NCBI RefSeq assembly: GCF_014698045.1
Contig: NZ_JACJSE010000007.1
Span: forward strand, 186,001-250,000
Source: Aulosira sp. FACHB-615
GTDB taxonomy: Bacteria; Cyanobacteriota; Cyanobacteriia; Cyanobacteriales; Nostocaceae
Length of the DNA stretch: 64,000 nucleotides
Direction: 5' to 3'
Within the stretch, counting starts at the first letter, position 1. Each line of letters starts with the position of its first letter. A program made the translations under genes and the position numbers. Under the pieces are notes generated by a model. The model had not been told where the DNA came from. It searched no databases and was given only the letters and a program-made list of their open reading frames with translations. Below are positions 35,801 through 43,472 of the stretch, piece by piece.

Positions 35801-36988
35801 GTCGAGGTTGCCGTCGCCGTTGAAGTCTCCTACTGTGACTGATCGGGGATTAGTACCAACGCTGAAATTGGTGGCGGTGCCGAAACTGCCTGAGCCGTCG
35901 CCTAAAAGCACTGAGACGTTGTTGCTGTCTTTGTTAGCAGTAGCCAAGTCGAGTTTGCCGTCGAGGTTGAAGTCTCCCACTGTAACTGAGTAGGGACTAG
36001 TGCCAACGGTGAAGTTAGTGGCGGTGCTAAAGTTACCTAAGCCATTGCCTAACAGCACTGAGACGTTGTTACTGGTGCCGTTAGCAACAGCCAAGTCGAA
36101 GTTGCCGTCGCCGTTGAATTCTCCCACTGTGACTGAGAAGGGAAAAGTGCCGACGGTAAAGTTGGTGGCGGTGCTGAAACTGCCTAAGCCGTTGCCTAAC
36201 AGCACTGAAACAGTGTTGCTGTTTTGGTTAGTAACAGCCAAGTCGAGGTTGCCGTCGCCGTTGAATTCTCCCACTGTGACTGAGGCGGGAGTATTGCCTG
36301 CACTGAAGTTAGTGGCGGTGCTGAAGTTGCCTAAGCCGTCGCCTAACAACACTGAGACGTTGTTGCTGCCGGAGTTAGCAACAGCCAAGTCAAGGATGCT
36401 GTCACCGTTGAAGTAGCCCACTGTGACTGAATAAGGACTAGTGCCAACGCTGAAGTTGGTGGCGGTGGTAAAGGTGACTAAAACTCCAGGGTAGGCTTGT
36501 CTAATTTCTGCTGACAAAGCCACATCGGAAGTGATTTCCCCTAGCTTGTGTTCTAGTTCCCAACTTCCTCCTTGTTGGGCGTTGCCAATTTTTCCAGCTG
36601 AGGCGGCAATGTTCGCCTTGGTAATTTGGTGTAGCTTCTGGATAAAGCTTTTACCCTGTTCTCCTTGAGCAACTTCACACCCATAAATCAGAATTTCTGT
36701 GGCTTGCCATTGTTGTAGTTGTTGGCTGTAGCTGTGGAGGTTGTCTAAATTGAGTTGGCTATTACCTAGTTGCAAGCAACCTGGGCTACCGTGAGCAATT
36801 ATCTGAATACTTGCTGCTGGGTAGTTGCTGCACAGGGCGCTGATTTGAGTAATACCATCTGTATGTTTGTTGAGGACGGTGACTTTAGCGGTGGGTAGGA
36901 TGCCTGACTTTAGTATTTGATAGTCATCAATTCCTGCATCAATAATGACTAGAGTTTGCTTTATAGCAGTAGTAACAGTAGATGCCAT
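32900..36988 (-). CDS. Large multidomain surface protein: DUF4347, FG-GAP repeats, Calx-beta, cadherin-like, DUF4114
   Basis: The 1362-residue protein has a DUF4347 domain at ~10-170, with IIAHGSPGCLQLG (His66) and ILIYGCEVAQGE (Cys104). Seven 49-residue FG-GAP/VCBS units (about 173-515) follow, each with a D.N.DG.LDLAVAN calcium-type loop. Then come a Calx-beta-like domain (~516-635), three ~117-residue cadherin-like units (~637-985) and DUF4114-like modules at the C-terminus ending DRDFNDLIVKI. There is no N-terminal signal peptide or C-terminal anchor, which fits type I secretion. Such proteins are thought to be extracellular adhesins or matrix proteins. The His/Cys pair hints at a caspase-like fold, which is speculative. 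Confidence 0.85.
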   Translation of the reverse strand: MASTVTTAIKQTLVIIDAGIDDYQILKSGILPTAKVTVLNKHTDGITQISALCSNYPAASIQIIAHGSPGCLQLGNSQLNLDNLHSYSQQLQQWQATEILIYGCEVAQGEQGKSFIQKLHQITKANIAASAGKIGNAQQGGSWELEHKLGEITSDVALSAEIRQAYPGVLVTFTTATNFSVGTSPYSVTVGYFNGDSILDLAVANSGSNNVSVLLGDGLGNFSTATNFSAGNTPASVTVGEFNGDGNLDLAVTNQNSNTVSVLLGNGLGSFSTATNFTVGTFPFSVTVGEFNGDGNFDLAVANGTSNNVSVLLGNGLGNFSTATNFTVGTSPYSVTVGDFNLDGKLDLATANKDSNNVSVLLGDGSGSFGTATNFSVGTNPRSVTVGDFNGDGNLDLAVANENSNNVSVLLGNGLGNFSTATNFTVGTSPFSVTAGDFNGDGNLDLIVANFSSNNVSVLLGNGSGSFGTATNFTVGNSPFSVTAGDFNKDGKLDLAVANENSSNVSVLLNTTKISIAAGTNPKEGIADGTFTITLDSPAPNGGLTVNFNTTGSNATTTNDYTLEAGTNITAVSGNTFTIAPGQTTATLRVVAVADNVTDPNETVTLNLESGSDYILDTNSTSTLTIVEPVAPVITLTSTTPITYTENDAATTIDSSLTVNDVNSTNLNSATISITSDSIRDGDILEFTNQNGITGSYSDGVLTLTGTATVAQYQTALRSVKYRNSSDNPSTTTRTISFVVNDGDLDSNTVTRNISVSAVDDAPTIIATSRTLQYTENATTAIDSNLIVNDPDSTNLTGATVSITSGFVSTEDILSFTNQNGITGRYSNGVLTLTGTATVDQYQEALRSITYRNRSEKPSTVTRTISFVVNNNLSSNTATRNINVSSVNDAPVVVTTKNAVKYINNSSITIDSNITVTDVDSPNLTIAVIRINDGFNSLEDILEFTEQNGINGDYDNGFLTLSGTATVAQYQAALRSIKYRNSSDNPSTGTRTISFLVYDGVADSIAVTRNVNVGINEATGLTNPKDDVFFLSGENEKVRLKVQLTGRSANVVNELGFFTVDDPQGTIDGIAPGANGYAEAALTRSKVILSALKNNPNGFDYNNLSTILELDNSQNFRFLLVTDGTLDSVRNNSSLINKLLFSSVTTQKVTDLGENAFSVGWKDPFNNNATEFNHLVVRIQQTDQDLPLGTNLQNNFQAELIDLRDVQTAVKAEFSVYREATYDNYVGFYQVVDENGGIDTNGDGKVDLLTGQAGYIEAAVRNRVAGIDLAVSNQGSASLTGTFQAGGIFVPFIIVNGRPDALLDSNPNNDPAIYFPFLGANADKTDHIRLLGNNTFGFEDISGGGDRDFNDLIVKINLSTVV
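35444..36472 (-). repeat. Seven ~147-bp tandem repeats encoding FG-GAP units
   Basis: Within the large surface-protein gene, seven units of about 147 bp (49 codons) follow head to tail. They share blocks such as NFTVGTSPFSVTAGDFN and NNVSVLLGNGLGN. DNA similarity between units is high, so copy number could vary by recombination and assemblies may collapse here. Confidence 0.85.
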
Positions 36989-37416
36989 AATGTTTCAATC
37001 TTTGTCTGGAGGGTTAATTGGGCTATAGTATTTCTGACTCTAGTGAGGTAGTAGAGAGGAAGAATTAACCGCAGATGCACCCAGAGAAACTTGTACCTCA
37101 GCAAACTAGAAAAGGTGAAACGAACACCTAAAAATGAAAAAAATACTTATACTTTTTTAGCTTAATTTGATATAAAAATTTACGGTACTATTACTGTGCT
37201 TAACTGATGTCAAAAGAAGTTGCAGACAGTTTATTTATGTATAATTGCTGGTTTAATTTTTATTGATTAGTGGTATCTAAATTAACTTAAATCACCTGTT
37301 AACCTGATTTTATACGTATGTATGTTTGGTAACTAAAAAGGTTGGGTTTAGAAACAAAACCCAATATGCAAAAACCTTGATATTTTTGGGTTTCACCTCG
37401 TTCCACCTAATCTACA
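36989..37416. other. Intergenic region, 428 bp
   Basis: It should hold the promoter of the large surface-protein gene. A hairpin TTGGGTTT/AAACCCAA (37342-37364, 7-nt loop) lies about 50 bp before the TIGR03032-like remnant. Otherwise it is AT-rich, with nothing recognised. Confidence 0.4.
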
Positions 37417-37875
37417 TTGATATATTTTTTGTTTATGCTTTTACAATCTAATGCCCAGGCTGCTCTTCCTGTAGAAATACTTGCTTCGCATCATTTTATT
37501 GACTGGTTGCAGCTCCAGCAAATTAGTCTGGCATTTACTACTTATCAAAGTTCGCGGTTAATGTTGTTGGGAGTGAACGATCGCCATCAATTATCGGGAT
37601 TTGAACGTTTTTTTGACCGCGCAATGGGACTATATACCACCCCAGAACGAATTTATCTCAGTTCTAAATTTCAAATTTGGCAGTTAGATAATGTGCTGAC
37701 TCCTGGACAACTTTATGATGGTTATGACAAGCTTTAAATTGTCTGGCAACGGTGAGCGATCGCCATAGTTGCATTCCTTTATGGAAACCTAAATTTATTT
37801 CTAGCTTAGTCAATTAGGATCGTTGTCACCTCAATGGTTTGGCAATGGTCAACTGTCAGCCTTGTTATGTTACCT
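37417..37875 (+). pseudogene. Decayed TIGR03032/DUF4915-like gene
   Basis: The frame from 37417 to the stop at 37735 encodes an N-terminal piece with LQQISLAFTTYQSSRLMLLG, FERFFDRAMGLYTTPERIYL and FQIWQLDNVL, ending YDGYDKL. These are marks of the TIGR03032 family, normally about 350-400 residues. From 37743, in another frame, the sequence continues LATVSDRHSCIPLWKPKFIS, an in-frame TAG, then DRCHLNGLAMVNCQP and YVT. These are later family motifs. About 30 codons are missing between the two pieces, and everything after about 37875 is gone. So the gene has an internal deletion with frameshift, a nonsense codon and a 3' truncation. Family recognition is from memory. Confidence 0.75.
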
Positions 37876-37984
37876 TGCAGCTTTATAGTATGAGGGTGTA
37901 AAAATTTTGATGTCTACCCCATAAAATGAATGACAGCACAAAGCCTTTAACCCTGTCATCTGTCACCGTTCGGCTGGAAGCCTA

Positions 37985-38875
37985 TTACCTGTCTCCTGTT
38001 ATGTCTTTAACTAATAAAACTGATTTTACAGGTCGCTTGATGACATTGCCTTGTGAATCAACTTTGCCGTAGAAAGCTTTACCGTTGTAATAAAGGGAAG
38101 ATGAACTACCGCCATCTAAGTTCATGGCTTCGGATGCACCCAGCTTTTTCATTAAATCTGCTAGTTGCGATAGAGATACACCAGAATTATTTGGTTGTGA
38201 AGGCTTTTGAGCTACCATCACTAAAAGAATACTGCGATCGCGGGTAATACCAACAGCCGTTCTAGCGTTGGGTTGTTTACTTCCAATTGCATCGCGTCCG
38301 TTAGTATTATCTACAAAAGCTTCTTGCTCTGATGTGAGTTTTGGTAACAGTCGTGGCCCAGCACCAATAGCGTCAATTATGCGACATTTGGCTGGTGGTG
38401 TTTCATTATGCACAGCTATGGCGTAGCGGGTTGTTTCTCCACACAAGTAGCGGCGAAATTGACTCCGATTTAAAATTGCAATCAAGTAAGGTCTTAATTT
38501 AGGATTATTAATCAATCTCTCATTATTTCTGGGGTCAGCTACCAATTGACCATTAGCAATAATATAAGATGTAGATTTTTCGTTGGCTGGGTCAAAAAAG
38601 CCAGCGTTGATAATAGCCACAGCTTGATGCTTTTGGGCAAATTCCTCTACAGTGTTTGTCTGCGGAGATAATGCTGGAGTGACTACAAACTTGCTGTTGG
38701 CTGGAATTAACAAAACATGAGCTGTACCTTGGGGTAAAGTACGTTCAAAGTAACGGATGGTTTTGGCGGTGGGAATTGTCGAAGATATCGACCTTGGTAA
38801 AGAACCCAGACCCAACCATAAGGGCAATACACCAACACTCGCTATAGTCAAACTCAGCAGCCAGATTTTTTTCAT
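37985..38875 (-). CDS. Phosphodiester glycosidase family protein, exported
   Basis: The 296-residue protein has an N-terminal membrane/signal segment (MKKIWLLSLTIASVGVLPLW). The domain body shows VAIINAGFFDPANEKS and the C-terminal LGASEAMNLDGGSSSSLYYN, hallmarks of the NAGPA/DUF2233 phosphodiester glycosidase family. Those enzymes cleave sugar-1-phosphodiester bonds, for example in uncovering enzyme or on wall polymers. In bacteria the substrates are mostly unknown cell-envelope glycans. It would act outside the cytoplasmic membrane. It has no operon partner here. Confidence 0.85.
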   Translation of the reverse strand: MKKIWLLSLTIASVGVLPLWLGLGSLPRSISSTIPTAKTIRYFERTLPQGTAHVLLIPANSKFVVTPALSPQTNTVEEFAQKHQAVAIINAGFFDPANEKSTSYIIANGQLVADPRNNERLINNPKLRPYLIAILNRSQFRRYLCGETTRYAIAVHNETPPAKCRIIDAIGAGPRLLPKLTSEQEAFVDNTNGRDAIGSKQPNARTAVGITRDRSILLVMVAQKPSQPNNSGVSLSQLADLMKKLGASEAMNLDGGSSSSLYYNGKAFYGKVDSQGNVIKRPVKSVLLVKDITGDR

Positions 38876-39053
38876 TTGCTCGCACTCAACCTTGCTGCAT
38901 GAATATTACAGCAAAATTTACCGCAAAGCTTGTGGTGCGTTACGGCTTACACCTAATACATTGACTAAAATATGACTATAGTATTGCTTCTTAGGACTTA
39001 CACAGTGATACCAAGATGCTGAAAATAATGCAGAATTTCATCACCAGTTAGAA

Positions 39054-40436
39054 TTAAATTGCCCTAGAAAATTGCTTATCTTGTTGTTGATTATGAGCAT
39101 CAAAAACAACGGCAATATTTCTCACTAATAACCTGCCAGTATCGGTAATTTGTAGGTGATGGGCAGATAATTTTAGTAGTCCATCTTCAACTAATGGTTG
39201 TAATGCTGCTAATTCTTGGGAGAAATATTCATCAAAATTGATGTTGTATTTCTCTTCAATATCTTGTTTGTACAACTGAAAATGAGACATGATACACATA
39301 ATGACATCCCGGCGGATAATGTCATCTTGAGTAAGTTTGATACCTTTACTCACAGGTAAAACATGATTATCAACTGCTTGATAATAATCTTTGAGTTGTT
39401 TATGGTTTTGGACGTAGGCATCGTTCAACATACTAATTGATGTAGCACCAAACCCAAACAAATCTGTACCAGCGTGGGTGGTGTAACCTTGGAAGTTGCG
39501 TTGTAGGGTGCGATTTCGTTGCGCGATCGCTAATTCATCGTTCGGTTTAGCAAAATGATCCATCCCAATAAATAAATACTGGCTACTGGTTAATTCCTCA
39601 ATGGTCATTTTGAGAATTTCTAACTTTTCTTGCGGTTTTGGTAATGCTTCTGGAGGAATATTTTTTTGTGCTGGTTTTAACCAAGGCACATAGGCAAAGT
39701 TAAACACCACAATGCGGTCGGGATCTAATGCAACGGTCTTTCTAATCGTCTCTCGAAATGTTTGCAGTGTTTGATAAGGTAAACCATAAATTAAATCAAC
39801 ATTCACACTATCAAACTTGGCTGCTTTAATCCAGTCCATGACATTAAATAACAAGTCTTCTGGCTGGATGCGATTTACAGCGACTTGGACTTCATTATTA
39901 AAGTCTTGAATACCAAAACTCACACGATTAAATCCTAGCTCTCGTAAAAAGAAAATATATTCTTTATCAACGTAGCGGGGATTAATTTCAATGGAAATTT
40001 CGGCTTGGGGGTCAAATTCAAAATGCTGTGTAATTTTCTTCCACAAAAATTCTACTTGTTCTAAGTCTAAGTAGTTCGGTGTACCGCCACCCCAGTGCAT
40101 TTGCAATACCTTTCTATCGGGAGAAATCAAGGTAGACATCTGCTTGATTTCTTGTGCTAAATGTTCTAGATAAGGCTTGGCAATATTCTTGTTGTTGGAA
40201 ATTACTGTATTACAGCCGCAGAAATAACAAGCACTTTGACAGAAAGGAATGTGGAAATAAAATGATAGCGGAGATTTTCTGTGGTTGGAAGCTGCGATCG
40301 CTGTATGAAAATCATCTGTTGTAAATGCTTCGTTTAACTCGGTAGCTGGTGGATAACTTGTATATCTCGGTGCTGCTGTGTCGTACTTTTTGATCAAATC
40401 CAAATCAAACTTGACACTGGGTAATATGAATACCAT
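39054..40436 (-). CDS. hemN: Oxygen-independent coproporphyrinogen III oxidase (HemN)
   Basis: ATG 40436 (MVFILPSVKFDLDLIKKYDT) is chosen because GGAGGT at 40441-40446 lies just upstream of it; the open frame's earlier ATG at 40448 overlaps that Shine-Dalgarno. The 460-residue radical-SAM protein has the iron-sulfur motif PFCQSACYFCGCN (Cys66, Cys70, Cys73 and the extra Cys75 of HemN) and MHWGGGTPNYL for SAM binding. The full length and RYTSYPPATEL support true HemN rather than HemW. It decarboxylates coproporphyrinogen III without oxygen. A heme oxygenase gene is upstream on the same strand and acsF is divergent, a set linked to low-oxygen growth in other cyanobacteria. Confidence 0.93.
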   Translation of the reverse strand: MVFILPSVKFDLDLIKKYDTAAPRYTSYPPATELNEAFTTDDFHTAIAASNHRKSPLSFYFHIPFCQSACYFCGCNTVISNNKNIAKPYLEHLAQEIKQMSTLISPDRKVLQMHWGGGTPNYLDLEQVEFLWKKITQHFEFDPQAEISIEINPRYVDKEYIFFLRELGFNRVSFGIQDFNNEVQVAVNRIQPEDLLFNVMDWIKAAKFDSVNVDLIYGLPYQTLQTFRETIRKTVALDPDRIVVFNFAYVPWLKPAQKNIPPEALPKPQEKLEILKMTIEELTSSQYLFIGMDHFAKPNDELAIAQRNRTLQRNFQGYTTHAGTDLFGFGATSISMLNDAYVQNHKQLKDYYQAVDNHVLPVSKGIKLTQDDIIRRDVIMCIMSHFQLYKQDIEEKYNINFDEYFSQELAALQPLVEDGLLKLSAHHLQITDTGRLLVRNIAVVFDAHNQQQDKQFSRAI

Positions 40437-40440
40437 CAAA

Positions 40441-40446
40441 ACCTCC
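40441..40446 (-). promoter_or_regulatory. Ribosome binding site that fixes the hemN start
   Basis: On the minus strand GGAGGT is followed by TTTG and ATG. It makes the internal ATG at 40436 the likely start instead of the ATG at 40448. Confidence 0.7.
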
Positions 40447-40523
40447 AATGTAATGGGTAGGCTAGATTTTCAAACTCACAAAAAATCAGCCTAAGTACTT
40501 GTTTGTATTGCAAATAAAGGTTA

Positions 40524-40613
40524 AAGGCTAGGGGTTAGAGGCTAGAGAAGAACTTTAACTACCTGGAAAGTGCTGAGTAAAACTACTATTCTCTAGTCCC
40601 TAGCTTCTAGCCT
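40524..40613. repeat. Inverted pair of GGCTAGAG-type heptamer repeats
   Basis: AGGCTAGGGGTTAGAGGCTA (from 40525) faces a complementary-type run from 40589 to 40613 (TTCTCTAGTCCCTAGCTTCT onward). Both are built of degenerate 7-bp units and could fold into one long imperfect stem between the heme oxygenase and hemN genes. Confidence 0.65.
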
Positions 40614-40707
40614 CTCATCTCTCTTTCTTGTAACTGCTGTCTAGTTTAGATATCAGTTGTAGTGCATGATGTGTTGACTCAAACCAAACAGCAAAATTTT
40701 GCGAAAA

Positions 40708-41424
40708 TTAATTAGTGGCAGTTGCTTCTGTACTACCAGGATTATTAGCACGGGTCAAGTTATTAAATAATACTTGACCGATCGCTTTAATTAAACTTCC
40801 TTCTAGTTCCTCAGCCATTTGCATATTTAAACTAAAGGCATAGTTAGCTTCAGCAACAATTCTCTCGGCTGTCGCATCATCCACTGCTACAGCGTTTAAA
40901 GCTTCGCGGTATTTGTCCTTAAATGCTTTTTTGTCGGGAATTTGGTCAAAGTTATAAAAAGAAGTACCCTCATAGCCAGACAGCTTGAGGGTAGATTGAG
41001 CAATTTTTTGTAACATCTGACCGCCAGAAAGATCGCCCATGTAGCGCGTGTAGGCGTGACCAATTAATAATGCAGGTTCATAAGCAGATAATTGTTGAAT
41101 TCGGGCGATGTATTTTTTGCCATTGTTAGAAGGTGCGATTAAATTGCGCCAGTTGCTGCCATAGTAAAATACCATGTCTGTTTCTAAAGCTGCCTGACGA
41201 TTTAATTCAGGAAAGTACATTCCACCAATTACCGGGTTGTTTTGCTGATTGGCTAATGCTGCTTCGAGTTCACTGTAAACAAAATACAAGTTACCCAAAA
41301 ACTTTGCAAAGCAGTCTTTATCAACCACACCTTTCAGAAAACATTTCATAAATCCCACATTTTCGGCGGCGGTGTGGGCTTTTTGCGTACCAGTACGCAG
41401 TTTGATGGCTAAGTTACTACTCAT
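40708..41424 (-). CDS. Heme oxygenase
   Basis: ATG 41424 (MSSNLAIKLRTGTQKAHTAA) follows AAGGAAT; the frame extends six codons further upstream without a better signal. The 238-residue protein is full length for HO. It has the proximal heme-ligand region RTGTQKAHTAAENVGFM (His17) and the distal helix YTRYMGDLSGGQMLQKIAQ. It opens heme to biliverdin IXalpha, the first step to phycobilin chromophores, using reduced ferredoxin. Its neighbours hemN and acsF suggest the low-oxygen isoform HO2. HO1 cannot be excluded from sequence alone. Confidence 0.93.
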   Translation of the reverse strand: MSSNLAIKLRTGTQKAHTAAENVGFMKCFLKGVVDKDCFAKFLGNLYFVYSELEAALANQQNNPVIGGMYFPELNRQAALETDMVFYYGSNWRNLIAPSNNGKKYIARIQQLSAYEPALLIGHAYTRYMGDLSGGQMLQKIAQSTLKLSGYEGTSFYNFDQIPDKKAFKDKYREALNAVAVDDATAERIVAEANYAFSLNMQMAEELEGSLIKAIGQVLFNNLTRANNPGSTEATATN

Positions 41425-41461
41425 TTTGGATTCCTTTATCACCGACTTACATTAAATGGAG

Positions 41462-41520
41462 AGATTAGAGGTTAGGGGTGAGAGGTTAGAGGCTAGAGGC
41501 TAGAGGTTAGGGATTAGGGG
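41462..41520. repeat. Heptanucleotide tandem repeat, GAGGTTA/GAGGCTA type
   Basis: A run of 7-bp units such as GAGGTTA, GGGGTGA, GAGGTTA, GAGGCTA, GAGGCTA and GAGGTTA lies just upstream of the heme oxygenase gene. It belongs to the same family as the units at 40524-40613, 55610-55646 and 58625-58650. Confidence 0.75.
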
Positions 41521-41550
41521 CTGGTTTTAATTACTCAGCACTCACACTTC

Positions 41551-41584
41551 GACTTCTCCTGTCGGAGACGCTGCGCGAACGCTC
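41551..41584. repeat. GC-rich palindromic dispersed repeat
   Basis: The reverse complement reads GCGTTCGCGCAGCGTCTCCG ACAGGAGAAG. It resembles the GCGTTCGCAAAGCGTCTCGC segment inserted in the repeat at 56820-56869, so it appears to be one dispersed family. Confidence 0.65.
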
Positions 41585-42015
41585 AGTGAACAACACTCAG
41601 CACTCAAAACTCAGCACTTTTAAAAGAATTTACGTCAGAGATGAAGGATTGTTATTCTAGATGTAGAGGGGAAAAGTATCGGCATCACTATCACTTCAAC
41701 CAGCAACTACCATTGCCGATACTGTTCTGAGAGATTTTTGCTCTCCCAAAATCATTTAACTATCAATACTTGTATAACTATACAGCTATTAATATTTCTT
41801 TATATTCCCCAATATTTAGACAAATTTAGCGATGTTGCATTGCTACTTCTCTTAAAAGCGGGGAAATTAGCCGCAAAACCACAGCTACAACCCTGAGAAA
41901 CCTGAGCATTAAGGTTATCTCGTGATATTTGCTTTTCCATAATTCAACTGATGCGGATCTACAACAATTTATGCTTATATAACTATTAAAAGATAAAATA
42001 ATGTAAAGGAGTCTC

Positions 42016-43092
42016 ATGGTCGATTCAGTTGCAACCCCAGAGCCGCAATTGCTAAAGCCGGGTATTAAAGCGCCTGTTGCAGAAACTTTATTAACACCCA
42101 GGTTTTACACTACAGACTTTGATGCAGTGGCGAAATTGGATATATCGGCTAATGAGGCTGAAATCAAGGCTGTGATTGATGAATTGCGGGCTGATTACAA
42201 CCGCCATCACTTTGTGCGTGATGATGAGTTTAAGCAGTCATGGGATCACATTACAGGAGAAAAACGCCGCGCCTTTATTGACTTTTTAGAACGTTCTTGT
42301 ACTTCGGAGTTTTCTGGGTTTCTTTTATTTAAAGAATTATCACGTCGTCTGAAAAAAAATAACCCGTTGCTATCTCAAGCGTTTGAATATTTGGCGCGGG
42401 ATGAGGCTCGTCATGCAGGGTTTTTGAATAAATCAATGGCAGATTTGAACCTGTCATTAGATTTAAACTTTTTAACCAAAAACCGCACATATACCTTTTT
42501 CCCGCCAGAGTGGATTATTTACACAGTTTACCTATCGGAGAAAATTGGTTATTGGCGATATATTTTAGTGCATCAGCACATGCAAGAGCATCCAGAATAT
42601 CAGTTTTATCCGTTGTTCCGCAAGTTTGAGAGTTGGTGTCAAGACGAAAATCGCCACGGAGATTTCTTTAAAGCATTGTTGCGATCGCAAACTAAACTCT
42701 GGAAAAGTTGGACAGCAAAATTGTGGGTGCGATTCTTTTTGCTGACTGTGTTTGCTACCCATACAATGACTGTATTTGAACGCGCATCATTTTACGAAGT
42801 GATTGGGATTCATCCTCGTAAATACAACAACAGAGTTATTCAAGAGACAAATAACACTTCTGCACGCGCATTTCCCCTCATCTTGAATACAAATCACCCG
42901 TTATTTTTCTGGCGCTTAGAACAGTGTTCAGAAAATAACTTGAAAATTGCGGCAATTAAAAACAGTAATCAGCCTGGCATAGTGAAATTATTCCAACAAA
43001 TTCCGCCAATTGTTGCTATTTTTTGGCACATGTTACAGCTATATCTAATTAAACCAATTGAGACCGAATCTACACGCGGTACAGTTCTTTAA
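42016..43092 (+). CDS. acsF: Mg-protoporphyrin IX monomethyl ester oxidative cyclase
   Basis: The 358-residue protein starts at ATG 42016 after AAAGGAG. It is full length for AcsF/ChlA, the diiron enzyme that forms the fifth ring of chlorophyll using oxygen. Family marks are FYTTDFDAVAKLDIS, SEFSGFLLFKELSRRLK, the iron ligands in ARDEARHAGFLNKSMADLNL and in QDENRHGDFFKALL, and PEWIIYTVYLSEKIGYWRYI. Many cyanobacteria have two copies. The position beside heme oxygenase and hemN suggests the low-oxygen isoform (ChlA-II type). That choice is inferred from context. Confidence 0.93.
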   Translation: MVDSVATPEPQLLKPGIKAPVAETLLTPRFYTTDFDAVAKLDISANEAEIKAVIDELRADYNRHHFVRDDEFKQSWDHITGEKRRAFIDFLERSCTSEFSGFLLFKELSRRLKKNNPLLSQAFEYLARDEARHAGFLNKSMADLNLSLDLNFLTKNRTYTFFPPEWIIYTVYLSEKIGYWRYILVHQHMQEHPEYQFYPLFRKFESWCQDENRHGDFFKALLRSQTKLWKSWTAKLWVRFFLLTVFATHTMTVFERASFYEVIGIHPRKYNNRVIQETNNTSARAFPLILNTNHPLFFWRLEQCSENNLKIAAIKNSNQPGIVKLFQQIPPIVAIFWHMLQLYLIKPIETESTRGTVL

Positions 43093-43148
43093 TTAGTTTT
43101 GTTGAGCTATTGCTTTTAGGTGGACACAATTATTTAGAAGACGCATTT

Positions 43149-43253
43149 CGACTCCCTTCGGCTACGCTCAGGGCGAGTCGCTCAATGCTCAATAGACCTA
43201 ATAAAAGAGGGTTGAGCGGAGCGATGCACTGAGCCTGTCGAAGTGTCGAAACC
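43149..43253. repeat. GC-rich dispersed repeat with internal symmetry
   Basis: CGACTCCCTTCGGCTACGCT at one end and TGAGCCTGTCGAAGTGTCGA at the other bracket TTGAGCGGAGCGATGCACTG. These CTTCGGCTACGCTCAG / CTGAGCCTGTCGAAG pieces recur between genes in Nostoc-like genomes, from memory. Confidence 0.55.
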
Positions 43254-43443
43254 CGTTCATTTCAATTTAGGTTTAATTTATTTCTTCTACTTAACTATAG
43301 GAATACGGTTTTATTCCCGAATTTACTGGTGTGCCAAGAAAGTAGGGAAGAAGTCTTGTCTAAATTAACTAATTGTTTTTAGAAGTTGAATATTAGTCCT
43401 ATGGTTGCTAATAAAATAATCATAAATATTTTTGCTACATCAC

Positions 43444-43472
43444 ATCCCCGATTTATTAAAGAAGTCGGGGAT
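43444..43472 (+). terminator. Stem-loop with AT-rich tail downstream of acsF
   Basis: ATCCCCGATTT (43444-43454) pairs imperfectly with AAGTCGGGGAT (43462-43472), followed by ATTTATTT. It has the form of an intrinsic terminator or a dispersed hairpin and lies about 350 bp after acsF. Confidence 0.5.

Larger units (their letters stand above)
41425..42015. other. Divergent promoter region between heme oxygenase and acsF
   Basis: This ~590-bp region must drive heme oxygenase leftwards and acsF rightwards. It contains GAGGTTAG/GAGGCTA heptamers (41462-41520) and a GC-rich palindromic repeat (41551-41584). A short frame on the minus strand at 41826-42017 looks spurious. I could not identify a regulator site by eye. 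Confidence 0.5.

Noticed and set aside
35313..36416. Long plus-strand frames opposite the adhesin gene
   Set aside because: They are antisense shadows of the regular FG-GAP repeat units; the minus-strand frame has clear domain content.
35444..36472. Regularly spaced repeats that might suggest a CRISPR array
   Set aside because: The unit is 147 bp, in frame, and codes for FG-GAP repeats; there are no short direct repeats with unique spacers.
41826..42017. 63-codon minus-strand frame just before acsF
   Set aside because: It overlaps the acsF start, has no ribosome binding site or recognisable composition, and sits in the divergent promoter region.
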